27,669 bases of DNA, from NCBI GenBank assembly GCA_023411265.1, contig JAEYOX010000016.1, positions 1-27,669 on the forward strand, read 5' to 3'. The DNA comes from Bacteroidota bacterium (GTDB lineage Bacteria > Bacteroidota > Bacteroidia > Flavobacteriales > Weeksellaceae). Within the stretch, counting starts at the first letter, position 1; the number at the start of each line of letters is the position of its first letter. A model generated the notes under the pieces. The model had not been told where the DNA came from and made no database searches. It was given only the letters and a program-made list of their open reading frames with translations. A program made the translations under genes and the position numbers. Below, one piece after another: positions 15,634 through 24,129 of the stretch.

Positions 15634-16136
15634 GTATGCTTGATTACTGTCCCCAATGTGGCCAAAATACCATTCGTTGGAATAATAGAAAGTGGAGCTG
15701 CGAATGTGGTTTTACGCTCTATCACAATGTTGCAGGTGCAGTTGCCGTTTTGATTAGATATAAAAATGAAATCCTTTTTACAAAACGAAATAATGATCCG
15801 CATAAAGGTAAACTGGATCTTGCCGGCGGATTTGTAGATCCTAACGAAAGTGCCGAGGAAACGTGTACAAGAGAACTGTGGGAAGAACTTAAGTTAGAAG
15901 TGGAATCAGCTTCACTGCGTTACATTGCGAGTCTTCCGAATATTTATCATTATAAGGGAATTGATTATCACACGCTGGATCTCTTTTTTGAATACGAACT
16001 CCCGGATAAGCCTGAGATAACTCCTGAACTCTCAGAGATCTCTGAAACATGTTGGATTTCTTCTCAGGAGCTGCGTCTAGAAGATTTGGCCTTTGATTCT
16101 CAGAAGAAATTCCTGAAAAAATATCTGAAGATGTAA
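15630..16136 (+). CDS. Nudix hydrolase with N-terminal zinc ribbon
   Basis: The 168-residue protein opens with a zinc ribbon of C7, C10, C24 and C26 (YCPQCG and SCECGF). The Nudix fold follows with box GGFVDPNESAEETCTRELWEEL (G67 to L87; R81, E82, E85 and E86 match the metal-binding REUxEE). The arrangement resembles the ribbon and Nudix part of NADH pyrophosphatase, but the protein lacks its N-terminal domain and the SQPWPFPQS-type signature. It probably cleaves a nucleoside-diphosphate derivative. The ATG overlaps the xerD stop (ATGA at 15630-15633), which suggests coupling. A second ATG at 15636 is possible. Confidence 0.9.
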   Translation: MSMLDYCPQCGQNTIRWNNRKWSCECGFTLYHNVAGAVAVLIRYKNEILFTKRNNDPHKGKLDLAGGFVDPNESAEETCTRELWEELKLEVESASLRYIASLPNIYHYKGIDYHTLDLFFEYELPDKPEITPELSEISETCWISSQELRLEDLAFDSQKKFLKKYLKM

Positions 16137-16182
16137 ACGATATAATCGGAAGATTAAAATTGAACACAAAAGAAATCTAATC

Positions 16183-17010
16183 TTAGAAGGTAATTCTATA
16201 GGTTCCTGTAGATGATGTGCTGGCCTTTTCTGCTTTTACATATTGTTTTACCCAAGCCAGCGTGGTTGACACAACACAGGCATCCGATATTCCACCGGAA
16301 CGTCTCGCTGAGGTAACATTCCCCGCTTGGTCTACAACATAAGCGATCGTAATACTTCCACTTGCGTCGCAGTTATGGCTGGGTTGAGAACCGCCTCTTC
16401 CCATTGTTCCTGGGATAAATCCAACGAGTTTTCTGTCAATACCTATTCTGCTGTCACCATTTCCATCTCCGCCAAGCGGATCTCCGGCATTCCCTGTGGT
16501 TCCGCTGGTGCCTTGGCTTCCAGTATTACTTCCACGCCCGCGAATCAGATTTCCTACCGCAGCTGTTCCTTTTCCGTCACCCTGAGATTTTGGTGAGGAA
16601 GTAACGGATTTTACAGAAGCGGAAGGAGTCTTACTTCGCACTACGGGTTGAGGAGCGACTTTTTTCACATTATCTTTTTTCTCCGTTTTTGGAGCGGTCA
16701 TTTTCACACTTGTTCCTGTAATTACTTTTTCAGTAACCGCTGGTGACACTACGCCCGAAGACTGCTGGAACACCATTTCATCTGCAGTAGCAAAACTTCC
16801 TTCCTGATGAGCAGGTTCTTCCTCGCTATCGCCATTCTGAAGATCACCGAAATTGATCAGCATCGTGGTAATTTCCTGTTGTGGATCTACAGTTCTTGTA
16901 AACTGATAGAAAAAAATTCCTAAGAACACCAATAAGGAAAACAGAAATGTGATCGCCGCACTTTTTCTACGGTCATTCTGTTCATTTCTCTTATGTTGCA
17001 GTGTGTACAT
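16183..17010 (-). CDS. TonB/TolA-like energy transducer
   Basis: The protein has 275 residues. A cytoplasmic basic N-terminus is followed by one transmembrane helix (about 19-37, SAAITFLFSLLVFLGIFFYQF). A long, low-complexity periplasmic spacer rich in Lys, Ser, Gly and Pro comes next. The C-terminal domain (about 205-275) has GSITIAYVVDQAGNVTSARRSGG, which is the TonB_C beta strand pattern. Two cysteines (HNCDAS and SDACVV) in that domain may form a disulfide. It follows exbD and exbB homologues after 17 bases, so the three form an inner-membrane motor that transmits proton-motive force to the outer membrane. Whether it serves TonB-dependent receptors or a Tol-like role cannot be told. The symbol is left blank for that reason. 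Confidence 0.87.
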   Translation of the reverse strand: MYTLQHKRNEQNDRRKSAAITFLFSLLVFLGIFFYQFTRTVDPQQEITTMLINFGDLQNGDSEEEPAHQEGSFATADEMVFQQSSGVVSPAVTEKVITGTSVKMTAPKTEKKDNVKKVAPQPVVRSKTPSASVKSVTSSPKSQGDGKGTAAVGNLIRGRGSNTGSQGTSGTTGNAGDPLGGDGNGDSRIGIDRKLVGFIPGTMGRGGSQPSHNCDASGSITIAYVVDQAGNVTSARRSGGISDACVVSTTLAWVKQYVKAEKASTSSTGTYRITF

Positions 17011-17027
17011 TTTCTTCTAAAAATATT

Positions 17028-17426
17028 TTATTCTTCGGTAATGGTTGCAATTGCCAAATTAAAACGGTGTGTTTCCGCAATACTCATAACGAAAACCACA
17101 TCTTTATGAACCGCATTCTCATCAGCCCTAATCGTAAAAGAAGGTTTTTCATTTCCTTTTAAAAGATTGACCAAATGATTTTCTAGGAGTTCTTTCGCTA
17201 TTTCTTCATCATTTACAAAGTATTTGCCATCTTTAGTTATGGTTACCGTTGCCGGATCCTGCGCACTTGCCTGATCGGAAGCAGCTTTGGGCAGTTTCAC
17301 ATCAATAGCACTCTGGCTGATGGCAGAACTGGTAATCATAAAGAAAATTAGCAACAGAAATATAATATCCGTCATGGAGGCCATGCTGAAGTCTGCACTT
17401 ACTTTATTTCTCCGTTTCAGCTCCAT
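17028..17426 (-). CDS. exbD: ExbD/TolR biopolymer transport protein
   Basis: This is a 132-residue inner-membrane protein. One transmembrane helix is at about residues 17-37, with the proton-carrying aspartate D20 (ASMTDIIFLLLIFFMI). The rest is a periplasmic domain, with VTITKDGKYFVNDEEI and FTIRADENAVHKDVVFVM fitting the ExbD/TolR fold. It works with the ExbB-like protein encoded one base upstream and the transducer downstream. ExbD and TolR cannot be separated by sequence alone. Confidence 0.94.
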   Translation of the reverse strand: MELKRRNKVSADFSMASMTDIIFLLLIFFMITSSAISQSAIDVKLPKAASDQASAQDPATVTITKDGKYFVNDEEIAKELLENHLVNLLKGNEKPSFTIRADENAVHKDVVFVMSIAETHRFNLAIATITEE

Positions 17427-17427
17427 T

Positions 17428-18123
17428 CTAAAGCGGTTTGTTTAGGGTGTCTAAAAATTCATTAACATGCGTCTGTATTTTCAATACCAGACGATCTACA
17501 TTGGTAACCAGAATGTTATAAAAGAAATATGCGGGAATCCCGACGAAAAGCCCTACTGCTGTGGTTGCCATTGCGGTATAAATTCCCGAGGCCAAAAGTT
17601 TCGGGCTAACTGCACCGGTAACATTGGAAATTTCAAAGAAAGCCATTATCATTCCCACTACAGTTCCCAGAAACCCTAACATTGGGGCGGCTCCTGCCGC
17701 AGAAGCAAGAATGTTGAGATTTTTTTCCAGTTTAGAAACCTCGAGCTGTCCCTGATTTTGCATAGCGTTAGAAATATCGGAAATCGGCCTTCCGATTCTG
17801 GCCAGTCCTTTTTCAATCATTCTTGCTTCAGGAGAATCGATCCCTTTACAATAGTCAATCGCTGTTTGTATCTTCCCGTCCTGTACAAAATCCTTAATAT
17901 TGTCAAGAAAATTCGCAGTTGATTTTGAAGCTCTTTTGATGAAAAAATACCTTTCAAAAAAAATATATAGTGCAAGAATTCCCAAAAGAAAAATAGCAAT
18001 CATAATGGAATTTCCAACGATTCCACCGCCGAACAAAATGTCCCAAAGTGAAAAAACATGGATTTCCGGCTCCTGAACTGTGGGAGTTTCTGCCGTTGTA
18101 ATAACCTGTGTGCTGTCCTGCAT
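17428..18123 (-). CDS. exbB: MotA/TolQ/ExbB proton channel family protein
   Basis: The 231-residue protein has three transmembrane segments, at about 38-55, 130-155 and 178-205. The conserved helix pair contains LGFLGTVVGMIMAFFEIS and SGIYTAMATTAVGLFVGIPAYFFY, the MotA/ExbB signature. It forms the pentameric proton-conducting part of the ExbB-ExbD motor. A long N-terminal periplasmic segment precedes the first helix, as in several Bacteroidota homologues. The exbD start follows its stop after one base. No TAnnTTTG box lies in the 59-base gap upstream, so transcription may come from the acidic-protein gene at 18644. Confidence 0.94.
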   Translation of the reverse strand: MQDSTQVITTAETPTVQEPEIHVFSLWDILFGGGIVGNSIMIAIFLLGILALYIFFERYFFIKRASKSTANFLDNIKDFVQDGKIQTAIDYCKGIDSPEARMIEKGLARIGRPISDISNAMQNQGQLEVSKLEKNLNILASAAGAAPMLGFLGTVVGMIMAFFEISNVTGAVSPKLLASGIYTAMATTAVGLFVGIPAYFFYNILVTNVDRLVLKIQTHVNEFLDTLNKPL

Positions 18124-18182
18124 AATTTTGTTTAGTATTTAGTAACGAAAATCAACTTCCGGTAGTATAAATGATTCAATTA

Positions 18183-18644
18183 TTATTCTTCGTCCACATC
18201 GAGTTCTTCCTGTTTGAAATGGCATTTCAGCCTGAAAGGAACTGGCGCATCAGCTCCGGTATAAAAATCATCAATCATCCCTTTCCATACAAGTTGTAAC
18301 ACATTTTCCTCATTGGTATTGAAAGTAAGTTCGCTTTCATAAAGATAAGCATCCTCGTCATCATACAAATCCACTTCTGTGAAAGTGCTCTCATCATCAT
18401 CAGAAATCCGGAAAGTACGGTCTTCAAGATTTGAAGAATCTATAGGAAAGTCAAAAACATTTAGAGAAAGCTGTGGAAAATGATACTGTAATGAGTCGTC
18501 CTCTACATGATCAAGACTGTCATTTGTCTTTATTTCCACTTCCAGAAAATGTTGCTTATTGCTATAAATCGCTTTGCAGTAAGTATTTGTAATATAGTAT
18601 TTTAAGGTCTCGTCGGGGTGATAAATTTTCAAAATCCCTTTCAT
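18183..18644 (-). CDS. Acidic cytoplasmic protein, unknown function
   Basis: I do not recognise this 153-residue protein. It has no signal peptide or membrane segment, and a strong excess of Asp and Glu (for example EDDSL, DDDEST, DLYDDEDAYLYESEL and the C-terminal EELDVDEE). The predicted structure is mostly beta. It has its own promoter and lies 59 bases upstream of exbB, so it may be the first gene of the ExbB-ExbD-transducer transcript. No motif suggests an enzyme. Confidence 0.7.
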   Translation of the reverse strand: MKGILKIYHPDETLKYYITNTYCKAIYSNKQHFLEVEIKTNDSLDHVEDDSLQYHFPQLSLNVFDFPIDSSNLEDRTFRISDDDESTFTEVDLYDDEDAYLYESELTFNTNEENVLQLVWKGMIDDFYTGADAPVPFRLKCHFKQEELDVDEE

Positions 18645-18693
18645 TTTACTTTAAAGAATTGAATGTAAATATTTGATTTTTAAACGCATTGAA

Positions 18694-18722
18694 CAAAGAT
18701 AGAAAATTGCCCGATTGTGCAA
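18694..18722 (-). promoter_or_regulatory. Promoter upstream of the acidic protein and exb genes
   Basis: On the minus strand TTG (18722-18720), preceded by TT, an 18-base spacer and TATCTTTG (18701-18694) match the TTG/TAnnTTTG consensus well. The expected start is near 18687, about 43 bases before the ATG at 18644. Confidence 0.7.
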
Positions 18723-18806
18723 AATATTTTGCCATATATTTTATCTTGAGAGAGGGTTGTATGACGTATAAATTAAAATTAATTTAGCATAGTAAAAAAA
18801 GAAAAT

Positions 18807-20594
18807 ATGAACCTCCGAATTTCCCTGCTTCTTTATATAATAATACTAGTTTGTACCGCCTGCAAAAAACGCCCATCTACAATAGATGAAAAACCATCAG
18901 CAAATATAGATTCTATTGCGGCCAACTATTATGAGCAATATCTGCAATTTTATCCTCTGGAAGCTACCGCACAAGGGGACGGCCGATACAATGACCAGCT
19001 CCCTATCAATATCAGTAAAGAATTCATTTCTGAGGAAATTGCTTATTATTCTTCGGTTCAGGATCAATTAAAAGAGGTAGATTATAAAAGCCTGAGCGAT
19101 GATAAAAAAATCGTTTTCGATGTGCTTGATTTTACCCTCAAAGACAAAATTGAACGGTACGCGTACCATCCGCAGTATATTCCTTTTACACAATTCGCCG
19201 GATTACCATTGGATTTCCCTCTCTTAGGCAGCGGAAAAGGCAGCCAGCCTTTTCAGACCGAAGAAGACTACATGAACTGGCTTCGCCGTATGGAAAAATT
19301 TCCTGCATGGATGGACACTGCAACAGATAACTTCCGGCTCGGAATCCAAAATAATATCGTTCTACCGAAAACTTTGGTAGCAAAAATGATTGGGCAAATG
19401 CGAGCTCATGAACTCATAAGTAAAAATTTTGAAGAAAATATATTCTATGGTCCTTTAAAGCAATTCCCATCTACCATAAATACGGAGAATAGAGAAAAAA
19501 TTATGGCGTTGTATCAGGATGCAATTACTCAAAAAATCATTCCGGCGTATGTTGCAATGGCACATTTTCTGGAAAAAGAATACCTCCCAAATGCAAGAAA
19601 TACAGATGGATATAACGCTCTACTCAATGGCAATAATGCGTATGCCTATCATGTCAAAAACTGGACTACAAGCAACCTCAAAGTGGAACAAATCCGAAAA
19701 ATGGGTGAGGAGGAAGTAACTCTGCTGAGAGGTGAAATGGAAAAAATTAAACTTCAACTGGGTTTTAAAGGTACACTGGAAGAGTTTATTTCCCACCTAA
19801 AAACCGATCCAAAAGCGATGCCCTACCGCTCATCCAAAGAGGTATTAGCGGCTTTCAATGGGGTTATAAAAAAAATAGAACCCAAGTTGGGAACCATGTT
19901 CAGTGTTTTTCCAAAAACCAACTTTGAAATTCGTCAAACAGAACAGTTTCGGGAAGCCAGTGCAAGTGCAGAATACATGCCGGGAACACCAGACGGAAAA
20001 AGAGCCGGGATTTTTTACATCCCTCTTCCCAACCCTACAAAGTTTAACATAACCAGTGGAATGGAGTCACTTTTCCTGCATGAAGCCATTCCCGGCCATC
20101 ATTACCAGATCGCTTTACAGCAGGAAAACCAGGATATTCCCAAATTCATGCGCTTCGGGTGGTTTGGTGCGTATGGCGAAGGCTGGGCACATTATTGTGA
20201 AACATTAGGCCCGGAATTTGATTTGTACACAAATCCTTATCAAAAAATGGGATATTTGAGCGACCAGATGTTGCGCGCAGTGCGGTTGGTAATCGATACC
20301 GGACTACATACCGGAACTATGACGAGAGAACAGGCTATTCGCTATTACTTGGATCACGTAGCACATGACGAGGCAGGTGCCACTGCCGAAATTGAACGAT
20401 ATATGGCATTGCCCGGACAGGCTCTAAGCTATAAAGTAGGTTCTCTCAAAATAAGGGAATTGCGAAATAAATATGAAGCTAGCCTCGGAAGTAAATTCAG
20501 CCTAGCAAGGTTTCACGACGAAATTCTCAGTCAGGGATGCTTACCATTATCTGTTTTGGAAAGAAAAATGGAATTATGGGCAAATAGACAATAA
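18807..20594 (+). CDS. DUF885 family lipoprotein (putative zinc metallohydrolase)
   Basis: The protein has 595 residues, the usual size of DUF885 members. It begins with a lipoprotein signal peptide with acylated cysteine C19 (LVCTAC, then KKRPS), so it is anchored in a membrane facing the periplasm or outside. The family metal motif is H425-E426-A-I-P-G-H431-H432. A second conserved patch is YGEGWAHYCE with E458 and H462. The layout resembles gluzincin-type peptidases, but the reaction of DUF885 is not firmly established. The helical N-terminal domain has the DUF885 opening (NYYEQYLQFYPLEATAQGDGRYND). It is alone on the plus strand, 162 bases from the divergent acidic-protein gene. Confidence 0.9.
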   Translation: MNLRISLLLYIIILVCTACKKRPSTIDEKPSANIDSIAANYYEQYLQFYPLEATAQGDGRYNDQLPINISKEFISEEIAYYSSVQDQLKEVDYKSLSDDKKIVFDVLDFTLKDKIERYAYHPQYIPFTQFAGLPLDFPLLGSGKGSQPFQTEEDYMNWLRRMEKFPAWMDTATDNFRLGIQNNIVLPKTLVAKMIGQMRAHELISKNFEENIFYGPLKQFPSTINTENREKIMALYQDAITQKIIPAYVAMAHFLEKEYLPNARNTDGYNALLNGNNAYAYHVKNWTTSNLKVEQIRKMGEEEVTLLRGEMEKIKLQLGFKGTLEEFISHLKTDPKAMPYRSSKEVLAAFNGVIKKIEPKLGTMFSVFPKTNFEIRQTEQFREASASAEYMPGTPDGKRAGIFYIPLPNPTKFNITSGMESLFLHEAIPGHHYQIALQQENQDIPKFMRFGWFGAYGEGWAHYCETLGPEFDLYTNPYQKMGYLSDQMLRAVRLVIDTGLHTGTMTREQAIRYYLDHVAHDEAGATAEIERYMALPGQALSYKVGSLKIRELRNKYEASLGSKFSLARFHDEILSQGCLPLSVLERKMELWANRQ

Positions 20595-20604
20595 TATTTA
20601 TTTA

Positions 20605-20637
20605 TTGTTATTTAATTGGTTTTTATTACTATATTTG
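20605..20637 (+). promoter_or_regulatory. Promoter of the response regulator gene
   Basis: TTG at 20605-20607, a 22-base spacer and TATATTTG at 20630-20637 resemble the Bacteroidota promoter. The expected start is near 20644, leaving a leader of about 80 bases before the ATG at 20723. Confidence 0.5.
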
Positions 20638-20722
20638 CTTTGTTAATACTAAAAAAATAAATGAGATTTTTCCCAAAAAATATAGTGTTCTCGCATTAAA
20701 GTTCAAGTTAAAATTGTAAAAA

Positions 20723-21076
20723 ATGAAAGTATTCGTTGTAGACGATAATGAGGACATCTGTATGTTGGTTGAGACCTTACTGGTTCCGGAAGGATATTCA
20801 GTAACATGCTGTATCAATCCGACGATTGCTGAAGAAATGATAAAAAAAATCAAGCCCAACCTCATCATTACTGATATGCTGATGTCAGGTGTCGATGGGA
20901 GAACATTAATTAAAAACTTAAAATCGCGTAAAGCAACTAAAGATATCAAAATCATCCTGATGTCTGCCCATCCGCAAACTTTAAAACTGGGCAAGGAAGC
21001 GGGTGCTGACGATTATCTAGCCAAACCTTTTGAGATCAATGAACTGATTGATAAAGTAAAAAAAATCATTCAATAA
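20723..21076 (+). CDS. Stand-alone response regulator receiver domain (CheY-like)
   Basis: The 117-residue protein is a single receiver domain with no output domain. Acidic-pocket residues are D7 and D8 (VVDDNED), the phosphorylated aspartate is D51 (IITDML), and switch residues are S81 (ILMSAH) and K101 (AKPF). The motif ADDYLAKPF is standard. No histidine kinase is encoded in this window, so its partner is elsewhere. It may relay phosphate or act by protein-protein contact. It is convergent with nth and its last 11 bases overlap the nth 3' end. Confidence 0.95.
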   Translation: MKVFVVDDNEDICMLVETLLVPEGYSVTCCINPTIAEEMIKKIKPNLIITDMLMSGVDGRTLIKNLKSRKATKDIKIILMSAHPQTLKLGKEAGADDYLAKPFEINELIDKVKKIIQ

Positions 21077-21698
21077 CCTCTTCTCCGGTAAGCATCCTGG
21101 TAATAAAATCTCTTTCCCTGTTGCCTCTTGCGGGAGAGTATTCCCGGCCGTAAAAAATAATCTGAAGATGAACCCTGTTCCAAGTATTTCGGGGAAACAC
21201 TTTTTTCGCATCTTTCTCCGTTTCCACCACATTTTTTCCTGAAGTAATTTTCCATTTCGTCAAAAGACGATGAATATGCGTATCGACCGGAAACGCAGGA
21301 TGTCCGAACGCCTGACTCATCACCACAGAAGCCGTTTTGTGTCCAACTCCGGGAAGCCCTTCCAATTCTTCGAAAGTTTGCGGCACTACGCTGTCATGCC
21401 TTTCCACAAGTATTTCTGCCATTCTCTTCAGGTTTCTGGCTTTCGTATTGCTCAATCCTATTTCTTTGATGAGTTCCCGGATTTGCTCCACCTCCAAAGC
21501 AGCCATTTTCTGCGGTGTATCGGCAACCGCAAATAACTTAGGAGTCACTTCATTCACCTTTTTATCAGTAGTTTGTGCGGATAGTGCAACAGCAACCAGC
21601 AGCGTAAAAGGATCACTATGATCCAACGGAATTGGAGTTTCAGGATATAATTTATCAAGCTCTCTTAGGATAATTTCAGCTCTCTGTTTTTTGGTCAT
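21066..21698 (-). CDS. nth: Endonuclease III, without the iron-sulfur cluster
   Basis: The protein has 210 residues and cuts DNA at oxidised pyrimidines as a bifunctional glycosylase and AP lyase in base-excision repair. The helix-hairpin-helix is LEGLPGVGHKTASVV with catalytic lysine K121, followed by the catalytic aspartate D139 (FPVDTHIHR). These match K120 and D138 of E. coli Nth. The C-terminus lacks the four cysteines of the [4Fe-4S] cluster; the protein has no cysteine at all. The end HLQIIFYGREYSPAR is a cluster-less form that I recall in other Flavobacteria. The gene overlaps the response regulator gene by 11 bases at the 3' ends. Confidence 0.95.
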   Translation of the reverse strand: MTKKQRAEIILRELDKLYPETPIPLDHSDPFTLLVAVALSAQTTDKKVNEVTPKLFAVADTPQKMAALEVEQIRELIKEIGLSNTKARNLKRMAEILVERHDSVVPQTFEELEGLPGVGHKTASVVMSQAFGHPAFPVDTHIHRLLTKWKITSGKNVVETEKDAKKVFPRNTWNRVHLQIIFYGREYSPARGNRERDFITRMLTGEEVIE

Positions 21699-21798
21699 GT
21701 CACTTAAAATTCAAATCGCAAACCTAAACATTTTTTTAAATTAAAAATAATGACAAGTTGTATTCTCAATGTTAAAAAATTATTCTTTTTAAATTCCT

Positions 21799-21806
21799 TA
21801 TTTTTG
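21799..21806 (+). promoter_or_regulatory. bcp promoter -7 box
   Basis: TATTTTTG matches TAnnTTTG and would start transcription near 21813, about 11 bases before the ATG. No good -33 element is seen. Confidence 0.4.
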
Positions 21807-21823
21807 AAATCAAAAGGAAAATT

Positions 21824-22276
21824 ATGTTAAAAAAAGGAGATCGGTTACCGGAATTTGAACTGAAAAACCAAGACGGAAAGATAATTAAATCGTCTGAATT
21901 TGCCGGCAAAAAACTGGTCATTTTCTTTTATCCAAAATCCAGCACGCCAACATGCACCGTACAAGCCTGCAACCTGAACGATCACATTTCCCAATTAAAA
22001 AAAGCCGGATATCAACTCATCGGAATTTCCGCCGATTCTGTAAAAAGACAGAAAAATTTCCATGAAAAACATGGCTTTCAATATGATTTACTTGCGGATG
22101 AAGATCAGAAAGTTGTAAATCAATTCGGCGTTTGGCAGGAAAAGAAAAATTTCGGAAAAACCTACATGGGAATTGTACGAACTACCTTTATTTTTGATGA
22201 AAAAGGAATCTGCACCAGAGTAATCGACAAAGTGAAATCGAAAGAAGCGGCAGTTCAGATTCTGGAGGAAAATTAA
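21824..22276 (+). CDS. bcp: Thioredoxin-dependent thiol peroxidase (peroxiredoxin Q/BCP)
   Basis: The protein has 150 residues. It reduces hydrogen and organic peroxides using thioredoxin. The active site is FFYPKSSTPTCTVQACNL with peroxidatic C44 and resolving C49, the arrangement of E. coli BCP (C45/C50). It starts MLKKGDRLPEFELKNQDGK, the normal opening. It is one of several oxidative-stress genes in the window, but has no visible link to the oxyR region. Its stop codon overlaps the stop of the convergent gene at 22273 by four bases. Confidence 0.95.
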   Translation: MLKKGDRLPEFELKNQDGKIIKSSEFAGKKLVIFFYPKSSTPTCTVQACNLNDHISQLKKAGYQLIGISADSVKRQKNFHEKHGFQYDLLADEDQKVVNQFGVWQEKKNFGKTYMGIVRTTFIFDEKGICTRVIDKVKSKEAAVQILEEN

Positions 22277-22983
22277 TATCTTCTCCGTTGTTTCTGGAGC
22301 TTTTTCTTCATTTTCTCCGTCATTTTTTTCTGAATCTCTTTTTGCTCCTCCGCTTTCTTCTTCACTTCCTCCATTTGCTGTTTCAGTGCATCGTAATGAG
22401 GATTATTGGGGCATTCTTTGTCATAAAGCTCGAAGTAGGATCCCAGTTCTTTTTCCTGAGTAATTTTTCCTGTTTTTTTATCGATCCAGACCTCATAATG
22501 ATTTTTCTGAAGCGGGCACTCTTCGGAAATGACCTTTCCAGCATCCACAACATAAAATCCGCCAGCATCATAATAATTGGCGGTATAATCTTTAAAACCA
22601 AAATCAATGACATACCCTTCTGCAGCTGCTATAATTGCAGCTTCATCTCCGTTATCCACAGTTCCGACAAATCGTTTCAGTGCCTGAAGATCGTTGATTT
22701 GAGAAGTCTTTCCATCTTTCACATAATTGATGTAAAAATACCCTTCCTGATGAGGCCCGATTTGAAACCCTTCAAAAGCCGGCAACATTTCCTCTTTACC
22801 GGAAGATTTTATCACCTTGTCTCTTGCGTAAACATTATAGATGAGCGTCCAGGATTCCAATCGCTCATTAGGAACAATATTAATAAGAATATTTTCCGCA
22901 TTGGTATAGGACGTTTTCTTCGGTTCCTGTGAAAACAACAAACCGCCCATCAATAAAAACAAGAATAAAGCTATTTTTAACAT
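22273..22983 (-). CDS. Secreted protein with C-terminal coiled coil, unknown function
   Basis: I do not recognise this 236-residue protein. It has a signal peptide (MLKIALFLFLLMGGLLFSQ). A middle region of about 160 residues, with Tyr-rich beta segments such as YFYINYVKDGK and DAGGFYVVDAG, contains the two cysteines CPLQ and ECPNN. The C-terminus from about residue 195 is a charged coiled coil rich in Lys/Glu that ends in RRRY. It may bind the cell wall or another envelope polymer, but no motif proves this. Its 3' end overlaps the bcp stop. Confidence 0.75.
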   Translation of the reverse strand: MLKIALFLFLLMGGLLFSQEPKKTSYTNAENILINIVPNERLESWTLIYNVYARDKVIKSSGKEEMLPAFEGFQIGPHQEGYFYINYVKDGKTSQINDLQALKRFVGTVDNGDEAAIIAAAEGYVIDFGFKDYTANYYDAGGFYVVDAGKVISEECPLQKNHYEVWIDKKTGKITQEKELGSYFELYDKECPNNPHYDALKQQMEEVKKKAEEQKEIQKKMTEKMKKKLQKQRRRY

Positions 22984-23042
22984 AAGAAATCTTATCAGAA
23001 TCCTTTTATCAGAACAAAAATACTGCTGAAATATTGTTTAAT

Positions 23043-24128
23043 TTAGATGAATTTATCCCCTTTTTTAAAGTTTTTCAGGTCCTGGATATATTCTTTGATG
23101 AGTTGATCATTATTCCGCGGACAGATGAGAAGTGCCTTGTCGGTATCCACGATAATGTAATTTTTTAGCCCGTCAATAATGGCTGCTTTATTTTGATTCT
23201 TGAACCGGATGATATTTCCTTTAGAATTATAGGTAAGAATATGCTTGGAGTTGATAGCGTTTTTCGCTTCATCTTTTTCGGCGTTTTCATATACCGAAGT
23301 CCAGGTTCCTAGGTCGCTCCATCCTAAATCTGCCGGAATTACATACACATTCTGTGCTTTTTCCAGAATTCCGTTATCGATAGAAATTTTATTTACTTTG
23401 GGATAAATGGTTTCAATACACCTTCTTTCTCCGGCAGTATTATACTCACAGGAGCTGAAATGTTCCGTCATTTCGGGAAGATGTTCAGCAAAAGCTTGAT
23501 AAATGCTTTTCGTATTCCAGATAAAAATACCGGCATTCCAAAGGAAATCTCCACTTTCGATAAAAGTTCTGGCAAATTCCAAGGTAGGTTTTTCCGTAAA
23601 TGTTTTTACTTTAAATATGTTGGAGTTTTTTTCTTCAACAAACTGAATATAGCCATACCCTGTATCCGGCCTTGTCGGCGTAATTCCCATCGTGATGAGA
23701 TAATTGTTTTCTGCAGCCAATCCAAAGGCAAACTGAACTTTTTCCAGAAAAACAGTTTCTTTCAAAATTAAATGATCTGCCGGTAAAACAATAATATTGG
23801 CATCTGGATTTATGGTTGCTATTTTATTCGCCATATAAAGATTGCAAGCCGCTGTATTTTTCATCATCGGTTCGCCCACTATATTTTCTGAAGGAATCTC
23901 GGGCAACTGTTGTGCTGTAAGATCTGTATATTCTTTATTCGTGATTACAAATATATTTTCAGCAGGAAGAATATTGCTGATTCTGTCATAGGTTTGCTGA
24001 ATCATCGTTCTGCCGGTACCCAGAATATCCTGAAATTGCTTTGGAAATTTTTGTGTGCTCATCGGCCAGAATCTGCTTCCGATTCCACCTGCCATGATCA
24101 CACAGTAGTTGTTTGAATTCAACATCAT
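23043..24128 (-). CDS. manC: Mannose-1-phosphate guanylyltransferase
   Basis: The 361-residue protein makes GDP-mannose from mannose 1-phosphate and GTP, for surface glycans. The nucleotidyltransferase signature lies at residues 8-32, with IMAGGIGSRFWPMS and FPKQF. Conserved downstream segments are PADH and TPTRPDTGYGYI. Phosphomannose isomerase sequence is absent, so it is the single-domain type. The start is the first ATG of a tandem pair (MMLNSN). It begins one base after the stop of the SprT-like gene. In the genome it may supply GDP-mannose to glycan genes elsewhere. Confidence 0.93.
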   Translation of the reverse strand: MMLNSNNYCVIMAGGIGSRFWPMSTQKFPKQFQDILGTGRTMIQQTYDRISNILPAENIFVITNKEYTDLTAQQLPEIPSENIVGEPMMKNTAACNLYMANKIATINPDANIIVLPADHLILKETVFLEKVQFAFGLAAENNYLITMGITPTRPDTGYGYIQFVEEKNSNIFKVKTFTEKPTLEFARTFIESGDFLWNAGIFIWNTKSIYQAFAEHLPEMTEHFSSCEYNTAGERRCIETIYPKVNKISIDNGILEKAQNVYVIPADLGWSDLGTWTSVYENAEKDEAKNAINSKHILTYNSKGNIIRFKNQNKAAIIDGLKNYIIVDTDKALLICPRNNDQLIKEYIQDLKNFKKGDKFI

Positions 24129-24129
24129 T

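Noticed and set aside
16150..16184. Inverted repeat AAGATTA/TAATCTT between the Nudix and transducer genes
   Set aside because: The stem is AT-only apart from one pair, the loop is 21 bases and no T run follows; it is too weak to call a terminator.
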